From Massospora cicadina (lineage: Eukaryota; Entomophthoromycota; Entomophthoromycetes; Entomophthorales; Entomophthoraceae): DNA of 64,000 nt. The stretch covers positions 1 through 64,000 of the forward strand of contig JAKSZP010009251.1 of NCBI GenBank assembly GCA_022478985.1. The letters run 5' to 3'. Shown piece by piece: positions 23,091 through 34,240 of this stretch. A program made the position numbers and the translations under genes. A model generated the notes under the pieces. That model was not told the origin of the DNA. It saw only the letters and a list, made by a program, of their open reading frames with translations, and ran no database searches. Position 1 is the stretch's first letter, and every line of letters begins with the position of its first letter.

Positions 23091-23602
23091 CTAAAGCTTT
23101 TTCAGCTTTAATGTGGGCGCCTGGTAGTTTAACAAACGTGGCAATATTGGTTTGGGTAAATTAGCTTTAGGATTCCGTGCTACATTTACCACGTTATGGA
23201 TAGCGTTGGTGACATATTTGTGAAATTTTTTCACATTTTCTCTCTTTTTAAAGAAAGATTTTTGGGTGTAACAGGAGGTGGAATTCCTCCTGTAAGCGCC
23301 GCCACTGATTTGGCGGCGGCTTTGCGGAGTGGATTGCATTCTGATTTGGCAGCTGCTTCTACTGCAAGCTGGTGGTTGCTGTGGAATGGTTTAGCGTTTG
23401 GTTTTGGGGCATATAAAAGAATGAAGAATTCTGCATCCAATTTTACATTACAGAACTGGTAAACTTGCAGCAATAGTTCTTCAATAATATTACCTAATTC
23501 ATAGTTTTGTCTAAAAACTCCCATGGGTTCTGACATACTTAAATTGGAGAATCGGCGCATGGTTGTGGACTGGTTGATTTGTTGGAGGTTGTATGGGATC
23601 AA
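23091..23602 (-). pseudogene. H1 gag-like ORF, C-terminal part
   Basis: Two overlapping minus frames (23602-23231 and 23339-23091). Motifs such as FCNVKLDAEFFILLYAPKP, NPLRKAAAKSVAALTGGIPP and KFHKYVTNAIHNVVNVAR align by position with the helical C-terminal half of H2 (43643-44198) and H3 (49489-49920: KRLKETATSAVKHVAALAEF). Frameshifted, non-functional. Confidence 0.6.
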
Positions 23603-23647
23603 ACTGGGGGCTAATCCTGATCTTGATTGGAAGAATCATGTGTGGCA

Positions 23648-24213
23648 TTAAGGCAAGGTGGAGGCTGATTGGTGGCTGATGGTGCAGCTGCAGCAACAGG
23701 CTTTGGGGGGGGGAGGTAGGATTGTACCCCATGCTGGGATTGGCATGAGGTGGGTGGCAGATTGGTGGCCATTGGACGAACTGTCAGTGACTTTGGGAGC
23801 TGCTAGATATGGGCACTTGCGTTTTGAATGGTCTAACTCAAAACAGGATGGACAAATAATCTGTCCGTCCTCAACGTGGGCCCAGAATGGATGGTCAGGG
23901 CAGAGGGTAGCAGCACAAAGAGGAATTGACAGGGCAATTTTGTTCATTTTGGGACTGATCATGGCATATGCCTGAGGCTCAGAGAGGCGTGTGTCCCATT
24001 TGGGACCACAAATTGCAAGACGAGGTTGGAGTCATAGGCTGCCAAACCTTCCATCAGCTCCTGGTGGAGCACCTCAGCGGGAAGGTGGGTAGGAAAACCT
24101 GCGAGAATGCACCACCAAAGTGGTGTCCAAAGGGAGCTGGGTCTAGATTGTGGGGAGAGGGGTACCCTGGAAAACCAGGGGCACAGTTGCTGCAGTAGCG
24201 GCATCAGCTTCAC
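23648..24213 (-). pseudogene. H1 gag-like ORF, CCHC part
   Basis: Two overlapping open stretches. 24213-23959 holds FPTHLPAEVLHQELMEGLAA and LVLQFVVPNGTH. 23962-23648 holds HPFWAHVEDGQIICPSCFEL then DHSKRKC (residues 37-50 of that stretch), a C-x2-C-x4-H-x4-C knuckle. H2 and H3 show the same blocks (HLSPKKTLYIEIIAGL, ILQYVVPNG, CPICFDLDHSKWRC; HLPPQTLYEELMTGL, CPPCHELDHSKKPC). The LINE ORF1 shares the HPFW...V...C-x2-C...H...C layout, so this is a divergent LINE ORF1. Confidence 0.75.
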
Positions 24214-24929
24214 AGGGGAACCTGAGATTTAAATACCACTTATAGGGGCAGAAGTCAATAAGAAAAGTAGGACGCATGACCGCCTGAGCCATTTCTATAA
24301 TGGCTTAGTTATTTTATGGAAAAAGTTTCCCATATTTGACCCTGAGGCTGAATTGCATGTTGCTCTGGGGGAGCACCAGGGGGCAACAGGGTACAACTTG
24401 GGTTTGAGCGAGGTGGGCGTCAAGAATTTTGGGAGAAACGAATTGTCTCAAGGGTTTGGTGTGACTGGTTGAGCCAGTCTGAGCGCGTTTTCCTGTCAGA
24501 TGGAAAATGGCAGGGGGTTTTGGTGCTACCCCACACTGGGGCGGCAGGCAGGGAATCCAATGACATTAGAGCAAGACTACAGCGGGTGGTTATTTTAACT
24601 TTTTTTTTAACTGGATAGATTGCTCAGAAAGTTACACCAAGCAGAAAGAGAGTTCCAACACTCATGTAAAAGAATTAAAAGGAGATGTTTCCTTGTTGTT
24701 GCGAGAAGTGTCTTTGAGTTATTTGAAAGAAGAGAGCCAGGATCTGTCTAGTATAAACTTACTAATATTAGTTTTAGAGAACTCAACAAGGATAAATGTC
24801 TTTATACGGTCATCAACCCTTTTTATTATCCTGATCTACAATCTATTATATGCACAACTTGAGCCTGTGCATTATACACAAAAAAACGTTTACAAGTGGT
24901 ATGCAGAAATCTGAAGGGTTTTTACTTAA

Positions 24930-25440
24930 AAGTTTTTAAGAGTGCTTCCCAGAACCTAGCAGTGAACTTGGGGCTGCGATCATTTACAATTTCTTTAAGG
25001 AAGCTCAACATTGAGATTACATGAGAGATTCACAGTGCTGCAGTCTCAACAAAGGGTATAGTATTGTGGCAAGATGTAAACAACGATAACTAGGTAACTT
25101 ATCCAAGGCCACCATAACTTTGTCAAAGCCTTTCGCTGAGGAAGTTTCACATTTTGAAATCTACTAATACTAAGGTCCAGGGGCCTTCTTCTTGTTGTAA
25201 ATGGTGAAGTAGTCCCTTTCCCCAGCTTGTTCTGACTTGAAGCAGGAGCATGTGAAACAGTTTGCAACCCATGTCAGAATATCCTTGGAGGGATTGGGCC
25301 AATTAAAAGTTCTATTTATGAGTTCTGAGGATTTATGAATCCTGAGTGGCCCCTTTGCGGGAGGACTTGATAGTCCTCAACCAACTAGGGTGCGCAGAGT
25401 TAGGTAAACCCAAGTCCATACCAAAAGAAAATTACCCCAT
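24930..25440 (-). pseudogene. Element F integrase remnant
   Basis: Reading down the minus strand: a zinc-binding CFTCSCFKSEQ block at about 25265, AKGFDKVMVALDKLPSY at about 25135-25095 (position of the first catalytic Asp region; it reads VALDKL), and near 25000 a frame reading SQPQVHC and VLGSTLKNF, matching the S-D-R-x-P-x-F...W-x-x-L-x-x-x-F block with the Asp lost. The third catalytic block is not recognised. Confidence 0.6.
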
Positions 25441-25894
25441 TCTTCAAAGCCTATAGGGGCGCTTATACTCCTAATTAAGGTCCTCATTCAGCTCAATTCC
25501 ATAAGATCAGCACAGTTGGGCGCTAATACACAAGAGAAAATGAGCACCTGGATGTATATTATCAAAGGTGCAGTGAGAGGTGCTAAAAAGTATATTGGAG
25601 GGGGGCATATTGGCTGTGAGATAAAAGAGGTCTTTCTCTGCATTGGAGGTCATGGACTGTTTCTCATAAAATGTCATGTAGGAAGATCTGTAGACCTGCA
25701 ATGAACTCATATATCAAAAAGTGGAAGCTATAATTTCCTTGGTAGGTGCACGCCTGGAGATTGGACAGATTTTTGAGGCTTTCAGTAATACAACAGAGAT
25801 CTATGAGTAGTAGAAAACAGGACTCTCATGTTGTGCTCTCTGGAGGAGGTATCACCAGTTGCTGATAAACCATGACACTGGTGCCAGCTCCTTG

Positions 25895-26250
25895 TTATAA
25901 ATGGCCCATGCATGCTCTATAGTGTAGTTCTGGGAGAAATAGGCCTTGGGTGTTCCGCTCCTTCATGTCTTGTAGAAACACCGCACCAACAGAAAATGAT
26001 AAAGAATCACAGGCCACAATGAAGGTCTTAATATATCTGAATGAAAAGAAACCAGAGCTGATAGAAAATTCTCTGTGATATCCATAAAGGCTTGTAGGCA
26101 CTCATAAGTCCACATGAAGAGGTTTACTCAGTTAATAGGTGGAGCGGTGCTTCTAACTGAGCAAGGGCAGGGAGAACTTTTTGAGAAAGTTCACCGAGCC
26201 AGGGAAGCTCCTGAGTTGGTTATGGGAGGTTAAGTAGTCCAAGAAAGGAT
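25895..26250 (-). pseudogene. Element F RNase H remnant
   Basis: The minus strand contains FIVACDSLSFSVGAVFLQ (RNase H first Asp in V-A-C-D-x-S) followed by LFLPELHYRACMGHL, equivalent to the S-R-K-L-x-x-A-E-x-N-Y block. The upstream helix reads LDYLTSHNQ. Stops flank the segment. Confidence 0.72.
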
Positions 26251-26279
26251 AGAATTCAACTTACAGGGAGGAACTGTAT

Positions 26280-27119
26280 ATATATTTTTAGGACCAGGTG
26301 TATAAAGAAGGTGACCTCTTTGTGAATTTACTCTTGGAGGGGTTTACAAAGAGCCCTTCCTTAAGAAGGGCATACATCACTGTTTATAGGTTTCTAAATG
26401 TTGTTCATGTGTAAGCAAGTGGATCATTATGTCATTAGTATAGACGATGTTGCACAGAACATAGGTCGTACAGGACATCATCAATGAGATGCTGGAAGAC
26501 TCTGAGGATGTTCTTCTACCTTAGGTAATCACCTTGAACTGAGAAAATTCTAAATTAGTACAGAAGGCTGTGAGCCATCCTTCCTATTACTGACCCTCAC
26601 TTTACTAGAAGCATTAGACAGATTGATCTTAGAGAATATCCATGACTATGCAATATCTTAAGAAATGAATTGTTCTAAAGGCAGGGGGTAAGGATCTAGA
26701 ACCGTGATTATAAAAGGTGCCCATAATTGACACAGGGCCACAAGGGGTATATCAACCTTTTAGACAAGGAAAACAAGAAGAAAAAGTTTGAAGACTACTT
26801 GGAGATCCAGTTCTTCTCCGACATTTCATCTAAACATAACCCCAGGAGCTTTAACCTCCTCTTTGGTGTAAGGATATAATGGCAGTTTATCTTGATCTTG
26901 TCCACAGTTAATTGGAATTCCTGATTGTGATCTGTATGGGGTGGGAGTCTGATATCTGGACTTGTGCTCAAGATAACCTTGCAAGGGGTGAGCAAGGAAG
27001 TGAAGTCCAGTAGAATGTCCATAGATTTGGGAGCGGAAGGTGACATAGCTCAGAGATGCCTCAAATGGGAGAGTATCAATAAAGAGCAATTCCCTATTGA
27101 GACTACTGGATAAAGACAA
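26280..27119 (-). pseudogene. Element F reverse transcriptase remnant
   Basis: Motifs in three frames: LPLYPYTKEEV (start of RT, about 26870), VLDPYPLPLEQF (about 26690), WIFSKINLSNASSKVRV (about 26640, corresponding to F-S-K-I-D-L-x-x-A), FQHLIDDVL (about 26490) and a thumb segment near 26240. The YxDD box itself is not readable because of frameshifts. Motif spacing matches a Ty3/Gypsy RT. Confidence 0.78.
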
Positions 27120-27329
27120 TTAGGATTTGAAGTCTAGATTTATATCCACAGGCTGGCAACTCCATGAGCCAACACTCAAGAAAACAGAATATAGCAGGTC
27201 ATGTACTGCCAAGAAGTGGTCACAGAAGCAGAAGAGACCTCCAAGATTAAAATCTCTCTAGGCACCATAAAGTGCGGCATTTCATAGGTTCAGAGGAAGC
27301 GCCTAGTATTAGAGAATTTTCATCCATGT

Positions 27330-27571
27330 TTAAATCCAAGAATTAAGCCACTTAGAGGTCGATGAAGTTACTAGCTGCCCCTGTGTCAAGGAGAACCTGT
27401 ACAGTAAACTTGCGAGATACAGTGCAGAAGGTAATGAGAACAGGAGATTTTCCTGACTATCTCTTTTATGTGCTGTGGTGAGAGAGCAGCATGAGTGGAA
27501 TCAGAGGCCTTGATAAGAAGTGAGCTCTTAGTAGGTGGTGGTGTGTGTACCCTCCAAAAGAGCATTTTCAA
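27330..27571 (-). pseudogene. Element F aspartic protease remnant
   Basis: The minus strand reads VQVLLDTGAASNFIDL at about 27410-27350, a retropepsin active site (D-T-G-A) with its flanking hydrophobics. The preceding open stretch (27571-27386) is probably the gag-protease junction. A stop follows shortly after. Confidence 0.75.
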
Positions 27572-27650
27572 GATCTTCTTGTTAAGACGTCAAAGTAGGG
27601 TCCTTGGGGTTCAGGACTGTAATCATATCTTCTCTATCAGAAGTTTTAAA

Positions 27651-28792
27651 AATTTATGGGTTTTGATTATTTTTAACCATTAACCCCTATAAACTTATTA
27701 CTTGCACAGATTCAGTTTTTGTGCAATTTGTCCGCGTCATATGATAGTTGATATAACTGTTTGATAATAGTATGATGACTATTATCCGTAGTTGAATGAA
27801 AATATTAGATCTTGGCCCAACACTAGTCCAGTATTTCCGCTTGAATTACATGTAATGTCTTGAAATAGGGATTTGTTCCCTCATACCATCTAACCTGATC
27901 TTGTCTTAGATTCCCTTTTACAGTTTCTCTGGTTTGACACACAGTCAGCAGCAATCACCAATTTAATTCCGCTTCTTCTCTGTATCTCTGCTCAGATTCT
28001 TACTCTTTTCCTTAAAAAGTCTCCCAATTATTGCACAAAGCATTAATCCTAGGAAATAATAGAACAATTGGATGCTGATAAAGTTTACTAAGCTGATATT
28101 CTAGTAAAAATGATAGATATATGTCTGTATAAGTATTTTCCTATATCTTAATTGGTAAATTCTAGGGAATTTATAGCGGGGGATTCAGCGCTCAACCCTT
28201 GGTTGACACCTCTTCAATGAAACAGCAGCCATTGCTCTTGAATCACCCATCCTTGTCTCAGCAGCGATGGTCTTCCCCATCCTGGATAGGATTCCATCAT
28301 TGGAAATTTTTGAGACTTAAAACATAAAGAGTTGGAAAACGTGTCCCTAACATTTTCCTCTCAATCTAAGCAACCCAACCATATTTGGCAAGCGACCTGC
28401 TTAGGTAATTGGACTTGTTACCCATTAAGGCTAGTCATAAACCAACAGATTTATTCACTAGTTGTAGGTGGCATCACTCGCCTCACAACTTACTCCTTAA
28501 ATTCCTGATTAGTCAGTGATGAAACCTGACCAATCCAAATTGGTACACCTGATAGTTAATCAACTATCAGATGCCCCTATTTCGTCAGCAACTCTGACCA
28601 ACGAGCTCTTAAGCATTCATATGGATTGTTCCTCAACAGATTTGACCAGGCGTATAACCTAAAATCCCCCAAACATAGTTACCCTGAAATCAGGGTCAAT
28701 CGATTTCCAATTCACCTCGCATTAGGGAACTATCCCTAGCAATTACTGGTAATCTAACCAACTGGGAATATGGGCAAAAATCTCAAAAGAAG
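27651..28792 (-). repeat. LTR of the E family, inverted solo or 5' LTR
   Basis: Reverse complement of the LTR at 54829-56145 and 61006-62363. Shared blocks include the tract around TAATCAACTATCAG (28556), TTTGGCAAGCGACCTGCTTA (28386), CCATCCTGGATAGGATTCC (28276) and TTGAAATAGGGATTTGTTCC (27861). It is more diverged than the E pair, so it is an older or separate insertion. It may be the 5' LTR of element F or a solo LTR; the bases beyond its start show no polypurine tract. Confidence 0.78.
28546..28573. other. LTR hairpin (inverted repeat)
   Basis: CACCTGATAGTT, a 4-nt loop, then AACTATCAGATG: 12-bp arms with one mismatch. The same hairpin is perfect at 61222-61249 in the 3' LTR of element E and decayed at about 55045-55072. 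Its retention in two separate insertions suggests function in the LTR transcript. Confidence 0.65.
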
Positions 28793-29889
28793 TGAAGAAG
28801 GTGCCAAGGGTTGACATTTCAGTGAGATGCAAATGGAAATGAAGTCAGAGCGTTACAGGCATGGACAAGGTAGTATGTGAGCCCAAAGCAGCTCGTGGGA
28901 CTGAGATGCTATCCCTCAAAAGATCATCTACTAAGGCTATCTGGTCAAATGTTAAATTAGAGCCTGGAGTTCAAGTTATAGCTTTTTCCTCCCCATCTGA
29001 GAGGGAGAATGGTCCGGGGCCCAATTCTCTAATGGGATTGAGTGTCTGAGAATTGAAAGTTATCAGCATAGATTATACCGCAATGCCAGATGAGGGTTTT
29101 CATGAACCTTAACACTATGGGAGAGGGTTTAGGGGTTTAAGAGCCGATGAACTGGTCTAAAGGGCCGATCACTGAGAAGATGTGAGGAAAGCCACCCTGA
29201 TGTAGTCTTCTGGTTATCCCTGACCTTAATTGAACGCGCCAGAGCAAAGGCAATCTCTAAGGTACAAGAAACAGGGTTTCAGGAGGGGTGGCTCGTGGAG
29301 GTTGAGTCCATGGCTGCTTTAAAGGAAGAGACTACGGTTTCAGGAGGTACTGTCACTGAGGAGACCAAAGAAGCAAAAGCCTCAGAAAGAGCAGGCAATT
29401 ATGAGACTCCTTAGCACAAGGTGAAAAGGCGGAGAAGGTGTGAGGCTTTAGATTACAGAGATTACAAGGCCGAAATTATTAAAGCAAGAAAGTATGTAGG
29501 GTTCTCATGCATTTGTGGAATGTAACATCCAACGCACCTAGGCACAAGCATCTCCTTCAAGCGTATCAAGAAGTTCCACACTCCACTGATAATTGTGAGT
29601 GCAGGGGTTGGGAACACCAACAGAAAAAAGTACCTGAGGCTAGGCCAAGCATTTAAGACTTGATTGTTATCTCAATAAAGGGGACTATTAGGACTCACCA
29701 CCACCGTAGTTTAGAGAAGAAGCAGTGTTGGCTTTTGGAACCTTATTGAAGTGATGCATACCTTCAGAATCCGCTTGCAGACCTGGATAGTTGAGAAATG
29801 AGACCAGATTAAGAAGACCAGGTCAAAAAGTAGATATAGAATCATAGTAAGCAAGTAAGAAATCGCCTCAAAAGTTCCAATGAGTTTGG
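28793..29889. other. Unassigned stretch
   Basis: Contains plus-strand frames with coding-like composition (28861-29049, KLEPGVQVIAFSSPSE; about 29490-29640, KARKYVGFSC and KFHTPLIIVSAGVGN) but no domain I recognise and no second copy in the window. It may be internal sequence of the F- or R1-type elements on either side. Confidence 0.3.
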
Positions 29890-30973
29890 TGAAGAGTTGC
29901 ATTTATTGATTGGTTTATCATGCCATAGAAAGGCATATTATAAAAGAACTGGGATTCCAGTATAGGTTTTCAGAACCCAGTGGATAGCCCAGAATGGCAT
30001 GGCACAGCTGTCTTAATGACTCTAAAAAGGGATGTTCTAGGAAAATGTGAGGAAGATAGTAGTTCAGAAAAACCAAAGGCTCTAAGGAAAACCTAAATGG
30101 CTTTAAAGGGCGCAACCGCAAGACTTTCCAAGGTACCCCTAAGGGGGAGAGAGGCATAAGAATGACAGCTCCTCTATGTTTTGCGATTGCTGACCTTTGG
30201 GTATAGAAACCTAGTAATTGTGTTGTATCAGTATGTGAATAATAATAATCATTCCAAATAACAAATTTGCGGTTCTAATAAGCATCTCTTTCAGCTAGAT
30301 CAAATTAGCTAATCTTGTCTTTGTATTGCTCTGGGGTCATATTTTTCCTGATAAATTTTTTTAAAATGCTGCATGAGGTCAGCGGCAGAGACAAGGCATT
30401 TAATGAATCTCTTGTGAGATGAGGAATGAGGGCCACCTAATGAGAGTGCTCTGAAAGACCCAGATTTTTTAACCCAATAGGATTGTGCAATTTGGTGTCC
30501 CTCTTTTATGATTAGTGTTCCAGAATCAATAAAGCGGAAGGCCACTTGGGGCCAGATTGCGCTAAACCAGTAGTGGGTCAATGGTCAAGTCTCAATTGAT
30601 AGGGTGTGCAGTGTGCACAACGGATTGGTGATATAGTTCAGGAAGTGTTTTTACAAACTTGAAAACAGCATGTAAAGTTTCTGGGTCAATAGATTGGAAA
30701 TACCACCAATGAGCTTTGGGACTCCCATGTGGATAGTGGTGTAGTTTTTTGGATCAATTGAATAGTATTAAAATGTTGCAACAAGAAAGAGTACATATAA
30801 AACAAATAGGAAATAGAGCTTGTACTAAAAAAGTAGAAAATTTATAAACTTATAACAGCCCTTAAGAGGTACTGTTGACTTTATAGAAGGGAAAGAAAGA
30901 ATTAAGATAAGCCCAAGAACTGGCCTGGACTGTGACGCATGAGACATAATATGAATAGTTGGTCTAGGAAGAG
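29890..30973 (-). repeat. R1 repeat, copy B (left part)
   Basis: Homologous to 12200-13310. It ends at the AAGAG duplicated by insertion of element B and resumes at 37954. The minus strand has two open stretches, 30581-30309 (THYWFSAIWPQVAFRFID, CLVSAADLMQHFKK) and 30157-29918 (LKPFRFSLEPLVFLNYYL). Copy A has the same blocks (AQSDPQVASHFVNYGTPV, QVSAADLTQHFNQ, SKPIGLTLGLFSTFLNYL). Conservation of the peptide over a diverged DNA background suggests a former ORF of about 290 residues, family unknown. Confidence 0.72.
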
Positions 30974-31534
30974 TGTTGGAGATTAAACTCTGATGAACTA
31001 TTATAAACAAGATTGAGATTCAGTGTCTTAGTCTAAACGGATTTTAAAGATCCCATCTGAGATATCTAATTCTTAGATAGACTGACAATCAACCCTTTGG
31101 AGTTATCAACCTCCTATGAAGGATGAGGCTAAGCAATCTGAAGGGACTAAGCCCTCCACAAGAAGGTCAATCCCATCTAATAAGAACCTTATCAGATCTG
31201 ACCATCAAAAGTATAGCAATATTAATCAGCAATATTAGTCCTCTATTAGAAAAGATTTTACCTCAGTTGAAGCACGAAAATCCTCATGAAGAACTACCAA
31301 ATCTACCCCTATAAATATCCCACATTTCTAACTAATAAAGTACCTCTATTTTTGTCTTGCGCAGCTCAATTTTGGTCTATTCATAACAGAGTTCTGTATT
31401 CTGATTGGAATTTATTATTGCAACAAAACTAATAACTTTGTTGCCTTGTTTCCACTTTCACTAGAGCCACAAAACTAATAATCATGTGGCCTTTGTAGCG
31501 CCTGAATATTGCAATCTCTCAAGTTATTCCAATA
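30974..31534 (+). repeat. 5' LTR of element B
   Basis: 561 bp beginning TGTTGGAGATT and ending TCCAATA, near-inverted termini. Lacks an ~18-bp internal duplication present in the 3' LTR (AAGCAATCTGAAGGG block, 31133 versus 37534-37570). Contains a TATA box. Confidence 0.92.
31310..31317 (+). promoter_or_regulatory. TATA box in LTR of element B
   Basis: TATAAATA, in a CCCC-TATAAATA-TCCC context conserved at 37731-37738 in the 3' LTR. It would drive the element's genomic transcript. Confidence 0.6.
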
Positions 31535-31551
31535 TTGGTGCTTTCTGCCAG
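31535..31551 (+). other. Putative primer binding site of element B
   Basis: TTGGTGCTTTCTGCCAG immediately follows the 5' LTR. TGG within one base of the LTR end is the expected form of a tRNA 3'-end complement; the matching tRNA is not identified. Confidence 0.5.
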
Positions 31552-31901
31552 TTCTGCTTCTGAGGCTACCTGGTGAAAACATATTTTCACGACGATGAAT
31601 AATCTAGTGAAGAAAGCCCCTCTTCTGAGGATCAATGAGTATCACCTGATGGGTACTTCAACAGGCAGGAGATGCCTTCCACTAATATGAGTTATCTTCT
31701 ATTTTGAACATCTATGGATTTTGCCATTAAGGGTCCTAACCAAGATAATTATCTTTTTCAATCTGCTGATGTGGAATAAACAGTCAAGGGCTTAAAAGGG
31801 AGGCTATTCAGCCCGGTACCCATCCTAACCAAGACTGAGCAGCTAAGGTTGCAGTTAATATGATGGTCTTATATAACAGAGCAGTTTATAACATATTGAA
31901 G

Positions 31902-33640
31902 TTGGTTTGGCTAGAACAGAGCAGTATCTCCCGCTGTATGTGCATCCAACCATTAATCACATACTGCAGATTTTGGTGCTACATCATCTTGTGATCCACC
32001 ATCAGTTGACCCTGGCGCAACAATTTCATTCTCAGTTATCCTCTATCTATGAGACTGCTTCTAAATTTGGTCAGGATAATCGTGAAGCTATGCTCAATAA
32101 TAGGAGGGAAATCAATGATCTACATAACCATCTGGTGAGAATTGACAATGGAGTTGTGGGTTACATCAGCCAAGAAGTAGCTCAACAGATTAATGATATT
32201 GCTAATCCTATTCAACACCAAATCACTACCCTTTAAGATAAGATTACAAAATTAACTGTGACAATTGTGGGCTTAACATGAGGAATGCTTTGTTGAACTC
32301 GACAGGCTACTTCAACAATTTTCCAAATTGTGGATACTATTCAAGAAGGTGGACCCAGTCCTATTGGTCTACCTGGACCTCCGGGACCACCTAGTTCTCC
32401 TTTGGTGAGCCCAGGACCCCCTGGTGAACGAGGTCCTCAAAGCCTTGCGGGTCAACAGGGCCCTCTGGGCCTGCAGGTCGCGACAGTTTGCAAGGACCCC
32501 AGGACCTCCTGATCCCCCAGATCAACACTTTCAGTTCACGATTCTAAACCTTTGAGTCTACTGGTATCTAGAGTGCAGGCATTAGAAAACCAAATCTGAG
32601 CCATAGCTCAAGGATGTTTCTTATCTCTAGAAGGCCTTCTGGATAACTCAAATTATTCACTAACCAACTTATTAATGGTGTTGATAATGCTCATCGTCTA
32701 TGCAATGCTAACCAATCTAAGCAAGAAACTCAGTTTCCAATGTTGACTTCTTCCATTGATTAGTTAACCACTAAATACAGAGTTCTCAAGAATAAGAAAG
32801 AAGTGATTATCGCTGCAAAGTCTAACTTAAATCAATCGCCTGCAAATAAACATCTTACACAATGGGTTCAAAATTTTACATGATGATCTCAACCATTTGT
32901 GACAACAAGTTGACCAAATTCCCACTCAAGCCCATATCCCTGAGTCTGAGCCCTCAGAAGCTGATCCAGCAATGGTATCTGGCATACACGTTTTAAGCAA
33001 TGAATTCATCGCTTTTAAAACTACCTTTAAGGATAAGTATGATCCGAGTGAAGGAAGCATCCATTAATTTCTATTTGTCTATGAACGAGCAATGGACAGG
33101 GCGACATATCAACAGAAAGCTTGCCATATTACTTCTTGTTAAACTAATTCGCTCAAGAAATCATGGTTCCTCACCTTAAGGTTTGCAATATATGGGATCA
33201 AGTGAAAACCACCCTTTTTAAGGAATTTGGGAGAGATAAGATTCTATCCAATCAATAGCAAGCCTTTATGAGCATCCATGTCAAGCGAGGAGAGTCAATC
33301 CAAGATTTTGCTAAAAGATTTTATCATGAGGCCCAGATTCTCACTATTTCTGATTGTATTACTATAGATGATGCCATTCAGCTGTGATGAGTGCGTTTGC
33401 TTCTCATACTCAGTTATTACTACATTTAAAATCTCTTATAAGAAATTTCAGATATATTTTCAACATCAAAGAGGCATTAATGGAGATCCCAATGGTGTGG
33501 TGCACCCGACCTCTACTAATAACCCTCATACCTATATCCATAAATGCTGCATAGACTCAAACCTAAACTTAAGGATCTTTGCATCTATTGCGGTCTAGTG
33601 GGTCATATGGAAAGCTCAATTTTGGAAGAAACAAGCTGAA
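31902..33640 (+). pseudogene. Element B gag with collagen-like segment
   Basis: 31907-32236 is a helix-rich stretch (LTLAQQFHSQLSSIYETASK, EINDLHNHLVRIDNGV). 32330-32512 is a run of Gly-X-Y triplets (GLPGPPGPPSSPLVSPGPPG) that continues past a frameshift (GPSGPAGRD, RTPGPPDPPDQ) to about 32520. 33260-33390 is a Ty3-type gag core: SIHVKRGESIQDFAKRFYHE, then AQILTISDCITIDDAIQL. 33570-33610 is a zinc knuckle, DLCIYCGLVGHMESS, whose fourth Cys is lost. Several stops separate the parts. Gag forms the virus-like particle; a collagen-like spacer is unusual. Confidence 0.78.
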
Positions 33641-33869
33641 GAGTTGAAAAATGAGGAGTCAGCATAGGGCAAGAGGCTCCCTGTGCTGACTTACCTCCTG
33701 TGCCTCAATCGCAATCTTTTAATACTCCTAAAGACTGTTATGTGATATATGCTACTGGTGAACATGATATCCCTGATGATTTAGCATACAAAGTTACTAT
33801 TTCTTTGTATGTTTCAGTTTCATCTTCTAATTCAACTCAATCATTTAGTCCCTCAGTATTTTAAATCCT

Positions 33870-34200
33870 GAACTATGGCACTGATGTGACCTGGGTGGAA
33901 GTCATAGTACATAAAGTGAAAGTTTTAGCTAATATCCACACAGTATTGCCATAAATGTGATCTTGTCCGAGCTTATGAAAAAAATCAAAGTGGCGCCAGA
34001 CCTAAATCATTTTCAAGACTACGGAACAGCTGGTCCTTCATATATTAAATCCATAGGAGCTTATTCTTCTTTTTGAATGCACTTTGGAAAGTTGGTTATT
34101 TTGGCCCCTACAGTAGTGATGGAAAACAACTGCTATGACTTGTTTTGGGAACCTAATTTCTTATTTATTTTGATGTGATAATTAGTCTTTAGACAATTAT
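33870..34200 (+). pseudogene. Element B protease remnant
   Basis: The plus strand reads VTWVEVIVHKVKVLANIHTV, corresponding to the lead-in of a retropepsin with the D-T/S-G active site lost. It continues as KKIKVAPDLNHFQDYGTAGP then IKSIGAYSSF, FGKLVILAPTVVMENN and CYDL, the flap and C-terminal strand of this branch of fungal Ty3 proteases. Element C has the matching FGALVVAAAAKVLPNANYDI. Stops present. Confidence 0.65.
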
Positions 34201-34240
34201 TTTCATTTAATTGAATAATGAGTACCTTTAATTTTAAAAA

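Larger units (their letters stand above)
22733..24595 (-). mobile_element. ORF1-only (half-LINE) element H1
   Basis: Minus-strand element of about 1.86 kb encoding only a gag-like protein. It is homologous along its length to H2 (43494-45340). Its 3' end (minus strand: GTAATGTCCGTCCCCTGG then TCAGCTTACCTCA) is nearly the same as those of H2, H3 and the two LINEs. There is no RT or endonuclease text between the ORF and the tail. Just inside the tail is a short array with unit AAACTA at 22765-22792. The ORF is broken by stops and frameshifts. No clear target duplication was found. Confidence 0.78.
24610..27650 (-). mobile_element. Ty3/Gypsy element F, decayed internal region
   Basis: In minus-strand order: protease (about 27400), RT (27100-26280), RNase H (26250-25895), integrase (25440-24930). 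Every domain is crossed by stops. The IN C-terminus and 3' LTR are not found; H1 abuts the low-coordinate end. An LTR-like block lies upstream at 27651-28792, but the gag region that should separate it from protease is missing, so F is internally deleted or two elements are juxtaposed. Confidence 0.75.

Noticed and set aside
30820..30840. TGTACTAAAAAAG as a further micro-insertion
   Set aside because: R1 copy A has related sequence (TTGTTTTGAAAAAAG) at the same place and no flanking direct repeat exists.
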